NCBI RefSeq assembly: GCF_001005825.1
Contig: NZ_LBHV01000008.1
Coordinates: 126,501-190,500 of the forward strand
DNA: 64,000 nt
DNA from: Rhizobium sp. LC145
GTDB lineage: Bacteria; Pseudomonadota; Alphaproteobacteria; Rhizobiales; Rhizobiaceae
Reading direction: 5' to 3'
The notes beneath the pieces were generated by a model, which made no database searches, had not been told where the DNA came from, and was given only the letters and a program-made list of their open reading frames with translations. Positions 37,716-47,707 of the stretch are shown piece after piece. Numbering within the stretch: the first letter of the stretch is position 1; every line of letters starts with the position of its first letter. The position numbers and the translations under genes are program-made.

Positions 37716-39539
37716 TCATCCTTCGAGTTCTTCGCGCAACATTTCAAGCTCCAGCCATTCTTCTTCCATTTTCACGAGGCTTTCGCGCAATTTCTCCATT
37801 TCGGCCGCCAGTCTGTTGAAAGCCGAAGGGTCCTTCGAAAAGAGATCGGGGTCCGCCATCTTTTTTTCACGGGCGGCGATTTCGGCTTCGGCCTTGGCAA
37901 TCTCCTTTGGCAGGTTTTCGAGCGCGAACTTCTGCTTGTAGGAGAGCTTCCCCTTTGCCTTCGGCGCTTCTGCTGCAGGCACGGCCTCTGTCTTCGGCCT
38001 CTCGGCTTTCTCGGCCCTGCGCCTTTCCTCCTGAGCGCCCTTTCGCTGAGCGAGCATGTCCGTGTAGCCACCGGCATATTCGATCCAGCGGCCGTCGGGC
38101 GCTTCCGGATTGGCGGGCGCGATCGTCGAGGTCACCGTGCGGTCCAGAAAGTCGCGATCGTGGCTGACGAGAATGACCGTGCCATTGTAGCCGGCGACGA
38201 TCTCCTGCAGAAGGTCCAGCGTCTCGATATCGAGGTCGTTGGTGGGTTCGTCGAGGATCAGCAGGTTCGAGGGTCTTGCCATGATGCGAGCGAGCATCAG
38301 CCGGGCACGCTCGCCGCCGGAGAGATTTCTGATCGGCGTCCTGATCTGCTCCGGCTGAAAGAGAAAATCCTTCATATAGCCGGCGACATGCCTCTGCTCT
38401 CCATTCACCAGCAGCGTCTCGCCACGGCCGTCCGTCAGATAGTGCGAGAGCGTATCCTCCGGGTCGAGGTCTTCGCGCTTTTGGTCGAGCGTGGCGATCT
38501 CCAGGTTCGTGCCGAGCTTCACCATGCCGCTATCGGGAAGGAGCTGGCCCGTCAGCATTTTCAGCAGCGTGGTCTTGCCGGCGCCGTTCGGGCCAATGAG
38601 GCCGATCCGGTCGCCACGATGCACCCGGATCGAAAAGGGTGCCACGATGGGGCGATCATAAGCCTTGGTGATGTTTTCCGCTTCGATGACGAGCTTGCCG
38701 GATTCGCGCGCTTCGCTCGCCGATGCCTGAACGGTACCTTGCGGCCCCTTGTGGCCCCGATAGGTTACGCGCATGGACTGGAGTTCGCCAAGCCGGCGCA
38801 TGTTCCGCTTGCGCCTGGCCGTCACGCCATAGCGCAGCCAGTGTTCTTCGCGTTCGATCGCCTTGCCGAGCTTGTGCTGCTCGACCTCCTCCGCTTCCAG
38901 CACCTCGTCGCGCCAGGTTTCGAAATGGGCAAAACTCTTGTCAAGCCTGCGGGAAGTGCCCCGATCCAGCCAGACCGTCGCCGTCGATACCTTTTCAAGG
39001 AAGCGCCGGTCGTGGGAAATGAGCACCAATGCGCTCTTCGTCTTGCGCAACTCCTCTTCCAGCCATTCGATGGTCGGCAGGTCGAGATGGTTGGTGGGCT
39101 CGTCGAGCAGCAGGATATCGGGTTCCGGAGCCATGACCCGGGCGAGCGCCGCGCGGCGGGATTCTCCGCCGGAGAGGGTTTTCGGGTCCTCTTCACCCGT
39201 CAGGCCCAGATGCTCCAGCAGGTAGGTGACGCGGTAGGGATCGTCACCCGGTCCCAGGCCCGCTTCCGCATAGGACTGTACTGTCGAAAAGCCCGCGAAA
39301 TCCGGTGCCTGTTCCAGATAGCGGATCGTCACCGCCGGATGGCGGAAGATCTCTCCCGACTGAGGCTCGACCATGCCGGCCGCCATTTTCATTAATGTCG
39401 ACTTTCCAGAGCCGTTGCGGCCGACGAGGCAGATTCGATCGCCCGATTCCACCTGAAGGTTGGCGCCGGCCAGCAGAGGCGTGCCGCCGAAGCTCAGGAA
39501 GATATCATCGAGTTTGAGGATGGGAGGTGCCACGGGCAT
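37716..39539 (-). CDS. uup: ABC-F family ATPase, Uup type
   Basis: This is a 607-residue cytosolic protein with two ABC domains and no membrane segments. Walker A copies are GRNGSGKST and GPNGAGKTT, with two signatures (LSGGESRRAALAR, LSGGERARLMLAR) and two DEPTN boxes. A linker joins them, and the C-terminus is a charged coiled coil (about residues 530-607), as in Uup. ABC-F proteins act on the ribosome or on DNA stability; Uup also affects transposon excision. Its ATG overlaps the thiN stop by one base (TGATG), so it is translationally coupled. Confidence 0.92.
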   Translation of the reverse strand: MPVAPPILKLDDIFLSFGGTPLLAGANLQVESGDRICLVGRNGSGKSTLMKMAAGMVEPQSGEIFRHPAVTIRYLEQAPDFAGFSTVQSYAEAGLGPGDDPYRVTYLLEHLGLTGEEDPKTLSGGESRRAALARVMAPEPDILLLDEPTNHLDLPTIEWLEEELRKTKSALVLISHDRRFLEKVSTATVWLDRGTSRRLDKSFAHFETWRDEVLEAEEVEQHKLGKAIEREEHWLRYGVTARRKRNMRRLGELQSMRVTYRGHKGPQGTVQASASEARESGKLVIEAENITKAYDRPIVAPFSIRVHRGDRIGLIGPNGAGKTTLLKMLTGQLLPDSGMVKLGTNLEIATLDQKREDLDPEDTLSHYLTDGRGETLLVNGEQRHVAGYMKDFLFQPEQIRTPIRNLSGGERARLMLARIMARPSNLLILDEPTNDLDIETLDLLQEIVAGYNGTVILVSHDRDFLDRTVTSTIAPANPEAPDGRWIEYAGGYTDMLAQRKGAQEERRRAEKAERPKTEAVPAAEAPKAKGKLSYKQKFALENLPKEIAKAEAEIAAREKKMADPDLFSKDPSAFNRLAAEMEKLRESLVKMEEEWLELEMLREELEG

Positions 39540-40189
39540 CAGGCTCCGGAAAAATCATGGGGGCGGGCGATGATCATGGCCCTGCCGACGAAAAGCGAAA
39601 ACTCCACCGGACCTTCCGCGATATTGGAAACTGTACGAGACGAACCGAAAGGCAGCCCAAACTGTTTCAAGGGATATCTGGCGCCGGTGATGTCGAGCCC
39701 TTCCAGTGCCGAGAAGCCGATGATGGAGAACAGCGAGCCTTTCGGCAGATCGAGAACCTTCTTGCCAGGTAGAAGCGGGACGGCCTCTTCCTCACCGGAG
39801 GTCAGGAGAATGTCCAGGCCTCGTTCGGCAAGGCTCATGGCGTAGACGAAATGCTGAAGCAGGTGGTCGCTCCGCTCGCCGCCAATGGCGCCTGCGAAGA
39901 TCAACCGGTTGGCTCCTCGCAAGGTAGCCTCCGCCGTGGCGATCTCGCCATCGGTTTCGTTCTTGGCGGGGGGATAGGGCTGCCGCTCCACGCCCGGCCA
40001 CCGGGCTGCGAGCGCAGCATCGGTGGAATCGAAATCACCGACCCATAGTTCCGGCGTGACGCCAAGCTCCTCGGCGTGTTTCATGCCGCTATCGGCTGCG
40101 ATGAAGCGGCTGCCGGCAAGCTCTGCACGAAGACGGTCCGTGATGGCGAGGTGGCCGCCGAGCAGGATGGTGAAGGTCGAAGTGGTCAT
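39539..40189 (-). CDS. thiN: Thiamine pyrophosphokinase
   Basis: This 216-residue cytosolic enzyme phosphorylates thiamine directly to TPP. FIAADSGMKHAEELG and WVGDFDST carry the conserved catalytic aspartates. NETDGEIA and GGERSDHLL match the TPK family. I chose the ATG at 40189 (MTTSTFTILLGG). It sits a few kb from thiBPQ and would convert the imported thiamine. It is not under the TPP riboswitch as far as I can see. Confidence 0.92.
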   Translation of the reverse strand: MTTSTFTILLGGHLAITDRLRAELAGSRFIAADSGMKHAEELGVTPELWVGDFDSTDAALAARWPGVERQPYPPAKNETDGEIATAEATLRGANRLIFAGAIGGERSDHLLQHFVYAMSLAERGLDILLTSGEEEAVPLLPGKKVLDLPKGSLFSIIGFSALEGLDITGARYPLKQFGLPFGSSRTVSNIAEGPVEFSLFVGRAMIIARPHDFSGA

Positions 40190-40380
40190 GGGCATTGCCC
40201 ATAGCGCAAACAGCGGCAAAAGGGAAAGCCGCGTTCCGCTTGCCTTATCCACCTTCATTCGCCTCTCTCCCGCGAAGGGTGGGATGCAGCGCAAGGTTTT
40301 TCATGACACCCTGTGCCCGTGGAAGATTTTGCTCCCATTGACGGACATCGAAGCAAGGCGTAATTGAAGCATCGAGAATT

Positions 40381-40433
40381 CCGTGGTGATTTGGCCGGCC
40401 GGCTTGCAGCCACGTAAAAAAAGTCGCTAAAGG
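40381..40433 (+). promoter_or_regulatory. SAM-II riboswitch (metA motif)
   Basis: It contains CGTGGTGATTTG, GCTTGCAGCCACG, an A-rich loop, then AAGTCGCTAAAG. This is the conserved SAM-II pseudoknot found upstream of methionine genes in alphaproteobacteria. It lies about 75 bp before metA. Confidence 0.95.
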
Positions 40434-40457
40434 GCCGCGAGAAGATGCTTCCCACGG

Positions 40458-40490
40458 ACCGGCTGCGATTTTTTCCGCCGCCGGTTTTTT
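40458..40490 (+). terminator. Hairpin and T tract between SAM-II aptamer and metA
   Basis: ACCGGCTGCG / CGCCGCCGGT (one mismatch) with an 8-base loop is followed by TTTTTT. It may be the expression platform of the riboswitch, or simply an attenuator. Confidence 0.6.
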
Positions 40491-40507
40491 CATTTGTGGG
40501 TTGATAC

Positions 40508-41434
40508 ATGCCGATCAAAATTCCCGATAGATTACCTGCCTTCGACACGCTCGTTCAGGAGGGTGTACGGGTTATGACCGAGACTGCGGCAGTCCGGCAG
40601 GACATCCGCCCGCTGCAGATCGGCCTTCTCAACCTCATGCCGAACAAGATCAAGACCGAGCTGCAGATGGCGCGTCTGGTCGGCGCGACACCGCTGCAGG
40701 TCGAGCTGTCGCTAGTTCGCATCGGCGGCCACAAGGCCAAGAACACCTCCGAAGATCACCTGCTTTCCTTCTATGAGACTTGGGAAGAGGTGAAGCACCG
40801 AAAGTTCGACGGTTTCATCATCACCGGCGCACCGATCGAGACGCTGCCGTTTGAAGAGGTCACCTACTGGGACGAGATGCGGAAGATTCTCGACTGGACG
40901 CAGACGAACGTGCACTCGACCATGAACGTTTGCTGGGGCGCGATGGCGGCGATCTACCATTTCCATGGCGTGCCGAAATACGAGCTGAAGGAGAAGGCTT
41001 TCGGTGTCTATCGCCACCGTAATCTCGCCTCCTCGTCCGTTTACCTCAACGGTTTCTCGGATGATTTTCAGGTGCCGGTGTCACGCTGGACTGAAGTGCG
41101 CAGGGCCGACATCGAAAAGGTGCCTGAACTGGCCATCCTCATGGAATCTGATGAGATGGGCGTCTGCCTGGTGCAGGAGGAGGCCGGCAAGCGTCTCTAT
41201 ATGTTCAATCACGTGGAATATGACTCCACTTCGCTGGCGGATGAGTATTTCCGTGATGTGAATGCCGGAATCCCGATCAAGATGCCGCACGACTATTTCC
41301 CGCACAACGATCCCGAGCTCACGCCGCAGAACCGTTGGCGCAGCCACGCACATCTCCTCTTCGGCAATTGGATCAACGAGATCTATCAGACCACTCCCTA
41401 CGAGTCCGAGAAGATCGGCGCCGAACGGGTCTAG
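40508..41434 (+). CDS. metA: Homoserine O-acyltransferase MetA (predicted O-acetyltransferase)
   Basis: This 308-residue enzyme begins methionine synthesis by acylating homoserine. The nucleophile is C142 in NVCWGAMA, with catalytic His and Glu in FNHVEYD. Residue 111 is Glu (in GAPIE), the determinant reported for acetyl-CoA use; E. coli MetA, a succinyltransferase, has Gly there. So despite the name, O-acetyl-homoserine is the expected product. It is controlled by the SAM-II riboswitch upstream. Confidence 0.95.
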   Translation: MPIKIPDRLPAFDTLVQEGVRVMTETAAVRQDIRPLQIGLLNLMPNKIKTELQMARLVGATPLQVELSLVRIGGHKAKNTSEDHLLSFYETWEEVKHRKFDGFIITGAPIETLPFEEVTYWDEMRKILDWTQTNVHSTMNVCWGAMAAIYHFHGVPKYELKEKAFGVYRHRNLASSSVYLNGFSDDFQVPVSRWTEVRRADIEKVPELAILMESDEMGVCLVQEEAGKRLYMFNHVEYDSTSLADEYFRDVNAGIPIKMPHDYFPHNDPELTPQNRWRSHAHLLFGNWINEIYQTTPYESEKIGAERV

Positions 41435-41520
41435 GAAAAGCTTTTCCGCCGGGAGCCGTTGCGGAGAGGCGGGAAATCAGCCTAGTTTGCCGCCGGTCGA
41501 TCGAACGGGAGAGATGAGAC

Positions 41521-42546
41521 ATGGCGGGCGAGGCAAATCAACGCGAAGTTTTCGGTCAGACGGCCGCGGGCGAGACAGTCTACCGCGTCGTGCTTTCGGG
41601 CGGTGGGTTGACGGCCAAGGTCATTACATGGGGCGCGGTGATCCAGGATTTGCGGCTTGAAGGCCATCAGCCGCCGCTTGTGCTCGGTTTCGACACGTTC
41701 GACGATTATCCCCGCTATTCCTCCTATTTCGGCGCGACGCCCGGCCGTTGCGCCAACCGCATCGGTGGCGGTCGGTTCACGCTCGAAGGTCGGGATTACC
41801 AGCTCGAACTCAACGAGAAGGGTGTGACGCATCTGCACGGCGGAAGCGATGGCCTGGGCAAGCGCAACTGGGAAATCGTTGATCTCTCCTCCGACAAGGT
41901 CACGCTGCGGATCGTCGATCCGGACGGACGGGCCGGCTATTCCGGAAATTGCACCGTTACCGCCACCTATCACTTGCATGGCGACGGGGTTTTGTCGGTT
42001 ATCTACGAATCGACGGCCGACAAGCCGACCATCGCGAATATCTGCCAGCATTCCTATTTCAATCTCGATGGGCGGGAGGATGCACTCGGTCACGACATCA
42101 TGATCGCCGCCGATCATTTCCTTGCGCTCGATGAAAGACAGGTTCCGACCGGTGAGATCAGGTCCGTTGACGGCAGCGCTTTCGATTTGAGGGAAATGGG
42201 GCCGATGAAGCGCTCCGAGAATGGCGAGCAGGTGCTTTTCGATCATAACTTCTGCCTCTCTTCCGAGCGCATGGAAAAACGTTCGGTGGCGCTTGCCCGC
42301 AGCGTCAATTCCGGTGTTTCGCTGGAGGTGCGGACCACGGAGCCCGGTGTGCAGCTCTATGCCGCCTTCAAGCTCGATGTTCCGGTGCCGGGATTGGAAG
42401 GCCGGCGTTACGGCCCCTTCGCAGGCTTCTGCCTGGAAACCCAGGTCTGGCCCGACGCCATCAACCACGAGAATTTTCCGAACGCCGTGCTGCGGCCCGG
42501 CGAGGTGCTGCGCCAGGAAACGGACTACGTCTTCTCGAAAAGCTGA
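41521..42546 (+). CDS. galM: Aldose 1-epimerase (mutarotase)
   Basis: This 341-residue enzyme interconverts alpha and beta anomers of aldoses such as galactose. ATPGRCANRIGGG holds the sugar-binding N and R, HLHGG and QHSYFNLDG the catalytic histidines, and ETQVWPDAINH the catalytic Glu near the C-terminus. GGGAGAG is about 8 nt before the ATG. No sugar operon is attached. Confidence 0.92.
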   Translation: MAGEANQREVFGQTAAGETVYRVVLSGGGLTAKVITWGAVIQDLRLEGHQPPLVLGFDTFDDYPRYSSYFGATPGRCANRIGGGRFTLEGRDYQLELNEKGVTHLHGGSDGLGKRNWEIVDLSSDKVTLRIVDPDGRAGYSGNCTVTATYHLHGDGVLSVIYESTADKPTIANICQHSYFNLDGREDALGHDIMIAADHFLALDERQVPTGEIRSVDGSAFDLREMGPMKRSENGEQVLFDHNFCLSSERMEKRSVALARSVNSGVSLEVRTTEPGVQLYAAFKLDVPVPGLEGRRYGPFAGFCLETQVWPDAINHENFPNAVLRPGEVLRQETDYVFSKS

Positions 42547-42628
42547 TCAGGACATTTGCCTCGGCTTGGGAACAATCGATTTGCGGCTTCGTTGATTGGA
42601 AGCCGATCGACTTCCGAGGGAGGATCCG

Positions 42629-44914
42629 ATGCCTGAAGCCGAGGAACAGGGCGTAAAGCTTCAAGTCGCCAATACCAGACCTCAGGATGCCGGTCACGGC
42701 TTGGCACGTTTCAGCCAGGAAGCGCTCGCGGCCCTTGATGTCCGCGAAGGCGAGATCATCGAGATCATGGGCAAGCGGCATACGCCTGCTATCGCCGTGC
42801 GCGCCTATCCCGAAGACGAGGGGCTCAAGCTCGTTCGGCTTGATGGCCTGCAGCGCGTGAATGCGGGCGTTTCCAGCGGCGATTTCGTCGAGATACGCAA
42901 GGCGGAGGCACGGCCCGCCACCCGCATCGTGCTGGCTCCGGCGCAGAAGAACCTTCGCCTGGAAGGATCCGGCGAGGCCCTGAAACGCACCTTCCTGCAT
43001 CGGCCGATGGTCGCCGGCGATGTTATTTCCACCTCGATCTACCAGCGGGTTCGTGCGGGCAGTTCCCGCATTCCGGAGGAATTGCTGCGCGGCATGGTCG
43101 ACCTTCCGGCCTATGGGTTGCAGGAGATCAGGCTGGCTGTCGTTTCTACCCAGCCGCGCGGCGTCGTCCAGGTCGGAGAGGGCACGGTGATCGAATTGCG
43201 GCCGCAATACGAAGAGCCGAAGGAAGCCCGGCGAGCCGATGTGACCTATGACGATATCGGCGGCCTCGGCTCTTCGGTGGATCAGGTGCGCGAGATGATC
43301 GAGCTGCCGCTTCGCCATCCCGAGCTCTTCCAGCGCTTGGGAATAGAGCCGCCCAAGGGGGTATTGCTGCATGGTCCGCCCGGAACCGGCAAGACGCTGC
43401 TCGCGCGTGCCGTCGCCAACGAGACGGAAGCGAATTTCTTCCACATAGCCGGACCGGAGATCATGGGTAGCCGGTACGGAGAGTCCGAGGAGCGGCTGAG
43501 GCAGGTCTTTCAGGAGGCAGCCCAAAGTGCGCCCGCGATCATCTTCATCGACGAGATCGATTCCATCGCACCGAAGCGCGAGCAGGTGACCGGCGAGGTG
43601 GAGCGAAGGATCGTCGCCCAACTTCTGACTTTGATGGATGGGCTGGAGCCTCGTCAGAACATCGTGGTGATCGGCGCGACGAACCGGCGGGATGCCATTG
43701 ACGAGGCCCTGCGGCGGCCTGGGCGCTTCGATCGCGAGATCGTCATCGGCGTTCCCGATCAGGAAGGCCGCCGGGAAGTCCTGGCCATACATACGAGAGG
43801 CATGCCGCTCGCGGAGGATGTCAATCTCGATGAGATCGCCCGAACCACCTATGGGTTCGTGGGAGCCGATCTCGGGGCATTGGCAAGGGAAGCGGCCATG
43901 GATTCGCTCAGGCGCATCCTTCCCGACCTGAACCTACGCGAGGGCATCTCTTCGGAGGTGCTGGAGAATCTCAGCGTCACGCAGGATGATTTTCTGAGCG
44001 CGATGAAGCGCATTCAGCCAAGTGCGCTGCGGGAGATCATGATCCAGGTGCCGGATGTCGGCTGGGCTGATATCGGCGGACTGGATGAGGCGCAGATGCG
44101 CCTGAGGGAGGGCGTCGAGCTGCCGCTCAAATCGCCCCAGTCTTTCCGCAGGATAGGTATTCGACCGGCCAAGGGATTCCTTCTGTTCGGCCCGCCGGGA
44201 ACAGGTAAGACCCTCCTCGCGAAGGCCGTGGCACGGGAGGCCGAGGCCAATTTCGTTGCGACCAAGTCCTCCGATCTCCTTTCCAAATGGTACGGCGAAT
44301 CGGAGCAACAGGTTTCCCGTCTTTTCCAGCGGGCTAGGCAAGTGGCGCCGACCGTCGTCTTCATCGACGAGATCGATTCGCTCGCGCCGGCACGAGGCGG
44401 CGGCATCGGAGAACCCGCGGTGACGGAGCGCGTCGTGAATACGCTGCTTGCGGAAATGGACGGGTTGGAAGAGCTTCAGGGGGTCGTAGTGATGGCGGCC
44501 ACGAACCGACCGAACCTCCTCGATCCGGCATTGCTGAGACCAGGCCGTTTCGACGAACTGGTCTATGTGCCGGTCCCGGATGAAAAGGGCAGGCGGAAGA
44601 TCCTGGGGATTCACACCAGGAACATGCCGCTTGCCGGTGACGTCGATCTCGACCACTTGGCGCAGGCGACCGAGCGCTATACCGGAGCGGACCTGGAAGA
44701 CCTCACCCGGCGGGCCGGACTTTTGGCCTTACGTGAAAAGCTCGATATTCAGGAGGTTACGCGCAAGCATTTCGAGCAGGCGCTCTCCGAAACCAGGCCT
44801 TCCGTGACGCCCGAAATGGAGCGGGAATACGAGGAGATACAGCGCACCCTCAAGCAACAGGGGCCCAATCGCCAGCAGATCGGTTTCGTGCCGCTTCGCC
44901 AGGCCGCAGAATAG
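42629..44914 (+). CDS. CDC48/p97-like AAA ATPase
   Basis: This 761-residue protein has the full CDC48/VCP/VAT architecture. A double-psi-barrel N domain (about residues 1-185) is followed by two AAA modules. Walker A is GPPGTGKT near residues 249 and 521, Walker B is [13 protein letters not shown] and [13 protein letters not shown], and arginine-finger helices end each module. The ATG at 42629 has GAGGGAGGA about 5 nt upstream; the frame extends back to 42596. In archaea and eukaryotes these hexamers unfold tagged or complexed proteins; the bacterial role is little known. The tail is short and charged. No obvious partner gene is adjacent. Confidence 0.93.
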   Translation: MPEAEEQGVKLQVANTRPQDAGHGLARFSQEALAALDVREGEIIEIMGKRHTPAIAVRAYPEDEGLKLVRLDGLQRVNAGVSSGDFVEIRKAEARPATRIVLAPAQKNLRLEGSGEALKRTFLHRPMVAGDVISTSIYQRVRAGSSRIPEELLRGMVDLPAYGLQEIRLAVVSTQPRGVVQVGEGTVIELRPQYEEPKEARRADVTYDDIGGLGSSVDQVREMIELPLRHPELFQRLGIEPPKGVLLHGPPGTGKTLLARAVANETEANFFHIAGPEIMGSRYGESEERLRQVFQEAAQSAPAIIFIDEIDSIAPKREQVTGEVERRIVAQLLTLMDGLEPRQNIVVIGATNRRDAIDEALRRPGRFDREIVIGVPDQEGRREVLAIHTRGMPLAEDVNLDEIARTTYGFVGADLGALAREAAMDSLRRILPDLNLREGISSEVLENLSVTQDDFLSAMKRIQPSALREIMIQVPDVGWADIGGLDEAQMRLREGVELPLKSPQSFRRIGIRPAKGFLLFGPPGTGKTLLAKAVAREAEANFVATKSSDLLSKWYGESEQQVSRLFQRARQVAPTVVFIDEIDSLAPARGGGIGEPAVTERVVNTLLAEMDGLEELQGVVVMAATNRPNLLDPALLRPGRFDELVYVPVPDEKGRRKILGIHTRNMPLAGDVDLDHLAQATERYTGADLEDLTRRAGLLALREKLDIQEVTRKHFEQALSETRPSVTPEMEREYEEIQRTLKQQGPNRQQIGFVPLRQAAE

Positions 44915-45089
44915 TTCCTGCGGAGGCTTGCTGGAGGCGAGCTTGCGGGCCAGCTTGCGAATCCCTGCCCGTAAGTAGGCTAACTTCCTTACCGGAGGGA
45001 ATGCCTCGGATGGCCCCGCTTCAAGCGCTGTGCTCAATCCGAGCTTTCCGCAGGTGAAAAAATTCTTGGCCGTTCTCGTCATTTCTCTG

Positions 45090-45118
45090 TTGCATTTGAA
45101 ATTCGGTTGCGCCATATA
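45090..45118 (+). promoter_or_regulatory. Putative promoter of tRNA-Gly
   Basis: TTGCAT-N17-CATATA is about 65 bp upstream of the tRNA, in an otherwise empty 270-bp gap after the AAA ATPase gene. Confidence 0.5.
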
Positions 45119-45184
45119 GCGCCCGTCGCCGGCGAGAAGCCGCGGCCCACGGTCCAGCGTCTACCCCGGATCGAGGTTTGATGA

Positions 45185-45259
45185 GCGGGTGTAGCTCAGG
45201 GGTAGAGCACAACCTTGCCAAGGTTGGGGTCGAGGGTTCGAATCCCTTCGCCCGCTCCA
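45185..45259 (+). tRNA. tRNA-Gly (anticodon GCC)
   Basis: The 75-nt sequence folds as a cloverleaf. The acceptor stem is GCGGGTG / CGCCCGC, the anticodon stem CAACC / GGTTG with loop TTGCCAA (anticodon GCC), and GGTTCGAATCC forms the T arm. U73 and an encoded CCA end are as expected for tRNA-Gly. Confidence 0.97.
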
Positions 45260-45429
45260 GTTTTCTCCCAAAGAAATTGATTTACCGTCCGAAGATTGAT
45301 TTCGGCGTATGTGTTGACGCGTGAAAGAAGACCGCGCTCCTCCCGCTTGTGAAGTCATCATCGAATGTCGTCTCAGGATTTCTTAATTCATCCCGAGCAA
45401 GATGCCGTGATGGAGCAAGGAGCGGCGAC

Positions 45430-47025
45430 ATGGAGATGCGGCGTTCGCGCATAATCGCCACCGCGATCGTGCTTGGGCTTCTCGGCGCCGCGATTCCTGT
45501 TGCCGCCATGGCCTATGTTTCATGGGCGATCGCCCTCAATAAGGAGCTTGCGGTCCTGACGCGTTCGGCGGAACAGGCTTATCTGCGAGCGAGCAGAACC
45601 TTCGACGATGCTCGAAAGGCACTCAAGGCGGCAGATGCTGCTGATCTTCCACGATGCTCGGAGGAGCATATCAGGCGGATGCGGATGATGACCGTTAACA
45701 CGCCTTCGATCGAGGAAGTAGGCTATTTCGAAGGCGGCGTACTCAGATGCACGTCCTGGGGCAGGAGCGACGAGGGTATCGCCAAGTCTCATGTCGACTA
45801 CGTGACGCCGGACGGAATGGAGATTACGCTTCGCGTCCAGCCGGCCATCAGCCACGGGCGCCGCATGACGGCCATGCATTTCGGCAGCCATAATGCGCTC
45901 GTGGTCCCTTCCCGCTTCGTGGACATCCTGGTCGACGACGCCATATCACTGGCGGTCCTCAATGAGGACGGCATGCTGCTCGACGGGCTGAACGGCCCCG
46001 ATCCAGCCCTCGTGCGCTCGGTGCTCGGACAGGCGGGCAGCGGCGTGGCCGGGAACACGATGTTCGCAGTGTCGCGTGGTGAGAGCCTCGTTGCAGTCGC
46101 TACGGAGCCGAAAGCCAATCTGGCCGCCAAGGTCAGGAGCGAGCAACTCCTCCTGCTGCCGATCGGTGCGTTCATCGCCGCCTTCGTTGTCGGAACCATT
46201 GTCTGGCTTTCCAGGAAGCGTCTCTCCCCGCTTGCGGATTTGGAGGTTGCGGTCCGAAAGCGGGAATTCATCGTCCATTATCAGCCGATCGTCGAGCTCA
46301 AATCGGGCATATGTGTTGGTGCGGAGGCGCTGGTGCGCTGGCAGAGGCCAGACGGTTCTCTCGTCCGGCCCGATCTGTTCATCCCGCTTGCGGAAGAAAC
46401 CGGATTGATCATGCCGATCACCGACCAGGTGGTCGACGCAGTGATCGCCGATCTCAAGACGATGCTGCTGGAGGATCGTACGGTCCACATCGCCATCAAT
46501 CTTTGTGCGGCGGACATGGCTTCGGGCCGCATCCTCGATGTCATCGACGGCAGGCTTCGCGGCACGGGCATCCGGCATGAGCAAATCTGGCTGGAGGCGA
46601 CCGAGCGCGGCTTCATCGACATCGAAGCGGCCAGGACGACCCTGCAGATCGCACGGCAGCGCGGGCATTCGGTTGCCATAGACGATTTTGGAACCGGCTA
46701 TTCGAGCCTGCAATATCTCCAGGAGTTGCCGCTGGATGCCCTGAAGATCGATAAATCCTTCGTCGATACGGCCGGAATAGAGGCCGCCACCAGTTCCGTT
46801 ACTCCGTATATCATCGGCATGGCCAAGGAGCTTCGGCTTTTCACCGTGGCGGAAGGGATCGAGACCGAGCGCCAGGCGGAATACCTCAAGGAGCATGATG
46901 TGGATTTTGGCCAGGGGTGGCTTTTTTCCAAACCCTTGCCCGCAGCCGAGTTCATCAAATTCCATCGGCAATCCAAGGCGCGGCATGGATCCGCGCCGGA
47001 AAGAATCCGGGCAAGTGCCGCCTGA
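45430..47025 (+). CDS. CSS-motif EAL domain protein (c-di-GMP phosphodiesterase)
   Basis: This is a 531-residue membrane protein. Two transmembrane helices (about residues 6-28 and 240-260) flank a periplasmic CSS-type sensor with paired cysteines (DLPRCSE and LRCTSWG). The cytoplasmic EAL domain (about 275-515) keeps the catalytic set: E in GAEALVRW, N in INLCA, E in LEATERG, DD in DDFGTGYSS, K in LKIDKSF, E in AEGIET and GQGWLFSKP. It should therefore hydrolyse c-di-GMP, probably under thiol-redox control as for related CSS-EAL proteins. The ATG at 45430 has AAGGAG upstream; the frame opens at 45349. Confidence 0.9.
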   Translation: MEMRRSRIIATAIVLGLLGAAIPVAAMAYVSWAIALNKELAVLTRSAEQAYLRASRTFDDARKALKAADAADLPRCSEEHIRRMRMMTVNTPSIEEVGYFEGGVLRCTSWGRSDEGIAKSHVDYVTPDGMEITLRVQPAISHGRRMTAMHFGSHNALVVPSRFVDILVDDAISLAVLNEDGMLLDGLNGPDPALVRSVLGQAGSGVAGNTMFAVSRGESLVAVATEPKANLAAKVRSEQLLLLPIGAFIAAFVVGTIVWLSRKRLSPLADLEVAVRKREFIVHYQPIVELKSGICVGAEALVRWQRPDGSLVRPDLFIPLAEETGLIMPITDQVVDAVIADLKTMLLEDRTVHIAINLCAADMASGRILDVIDGRLRGTGIRHEQIWLEATERGFIDIEAARTTLQIARQRGHSVAIDDFGTGYSSLQYLQELPLDALKIDKSFVDTAGIEAATSSVTPYIIGMAKELRLFTVAEGIETERQAEYLKEHDVDFGQGWLFSKPLPAAEFIKFHRQSKARHGSAPERIRASAA

Positions 47026-47140
47026 TCTTGCGAGGAACAGACATTCGCTTGGCCGGTCAGTGCAATGCAGCTATAGTCGTGCCACCCACCTGCCGGTTCC
47101 CGCCGGCTCATCTCAAAAATCCAGTCCCTCCCGCGAACTC

Positions 47141-47650
47141 ATGAACAATTCCACGCCGAAAAAGCCTGAGGATCTCTTCCGTTTCCTCGATGATCTGAGC
47201 ATTGCCCATTCCACCAAGAACCATCCGCCGGTCTTCACCGTTTCGGAATCGGAGAGCCTGCGTGATGAAATTCCCGGCGGGCACACGAAGAACCTCTTCG
47301 TGAAGGACAAGAAGGACCAGTATTTCGTTCTGACCGTGGAGGAGCGCGCAACGGTGGACCTCAAGGCGGTTCATAAGGCGATAGGGGCTTCCAGCAGGGT
47401 CTCCTTCGGCAAGCCGGAGAAATTGATGGAATATCTCGGGGTCATCCCAGGCGCAGTGACGGTTTTCGGCGCCTTTAACGACACCGATGGAAATGTTACC
47501 TTCGTACTGGATGAAGATCTGATGAAGCACGACATCATCAACGGGCATCCGCTGTCGAACGATGCGACGACCTCCATCGGCCGCGACGACCTCGTCCGTT
47601 TTCTCAAGGCGACCGGCCATGAGCCGCTTGTCTTGAAAGTGACGGACTGA
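47141..47650 (+). CDS. Prolyl-tRNA deacylase ProX (YbaK/PrdX family)
   Basis: This is a 169-residue editing-domain protein that clears mis-acylated tRNA, usually Ala-tRNA(Pro). The family pattern includes PPVFTVSES, GGHTKNLFVKDKKD and VTPGAVTVFG-like GVIPGAVTVFGA. The frame is open from 46895, inside the EAL gene, but the ATG at 47141 gives the usual ProX length. Confidence 0.9.
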   Translation: MNNSTPKKPEDLFRFLDDLSIAHSTKNHPPVFTVSESESLRDEIPGGHTKNLFVKDKKDQYFVLTVEERATVDLKAVHKAIGASSRVSFGKPEKLMEYLGVIPGAVTVFGAFNDTDGNVTFVLDEDLMKHDIINGHPLSNDATTSIGRDDLVRFLKATGHEPLVLKVTD

Positions 47651-47707
47651 CATACGATCTTTGCGGTCAAGAGAGCCTGATATCCAAAGCGTTCCGGGAG
47701 AACATCT

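Noticed and set aside
42461..43792. 443-codon minus-strand frame opposite galM and the AAA ATPase
   Set aside because: It spans two clear plus-strand genes and has no domain signature.
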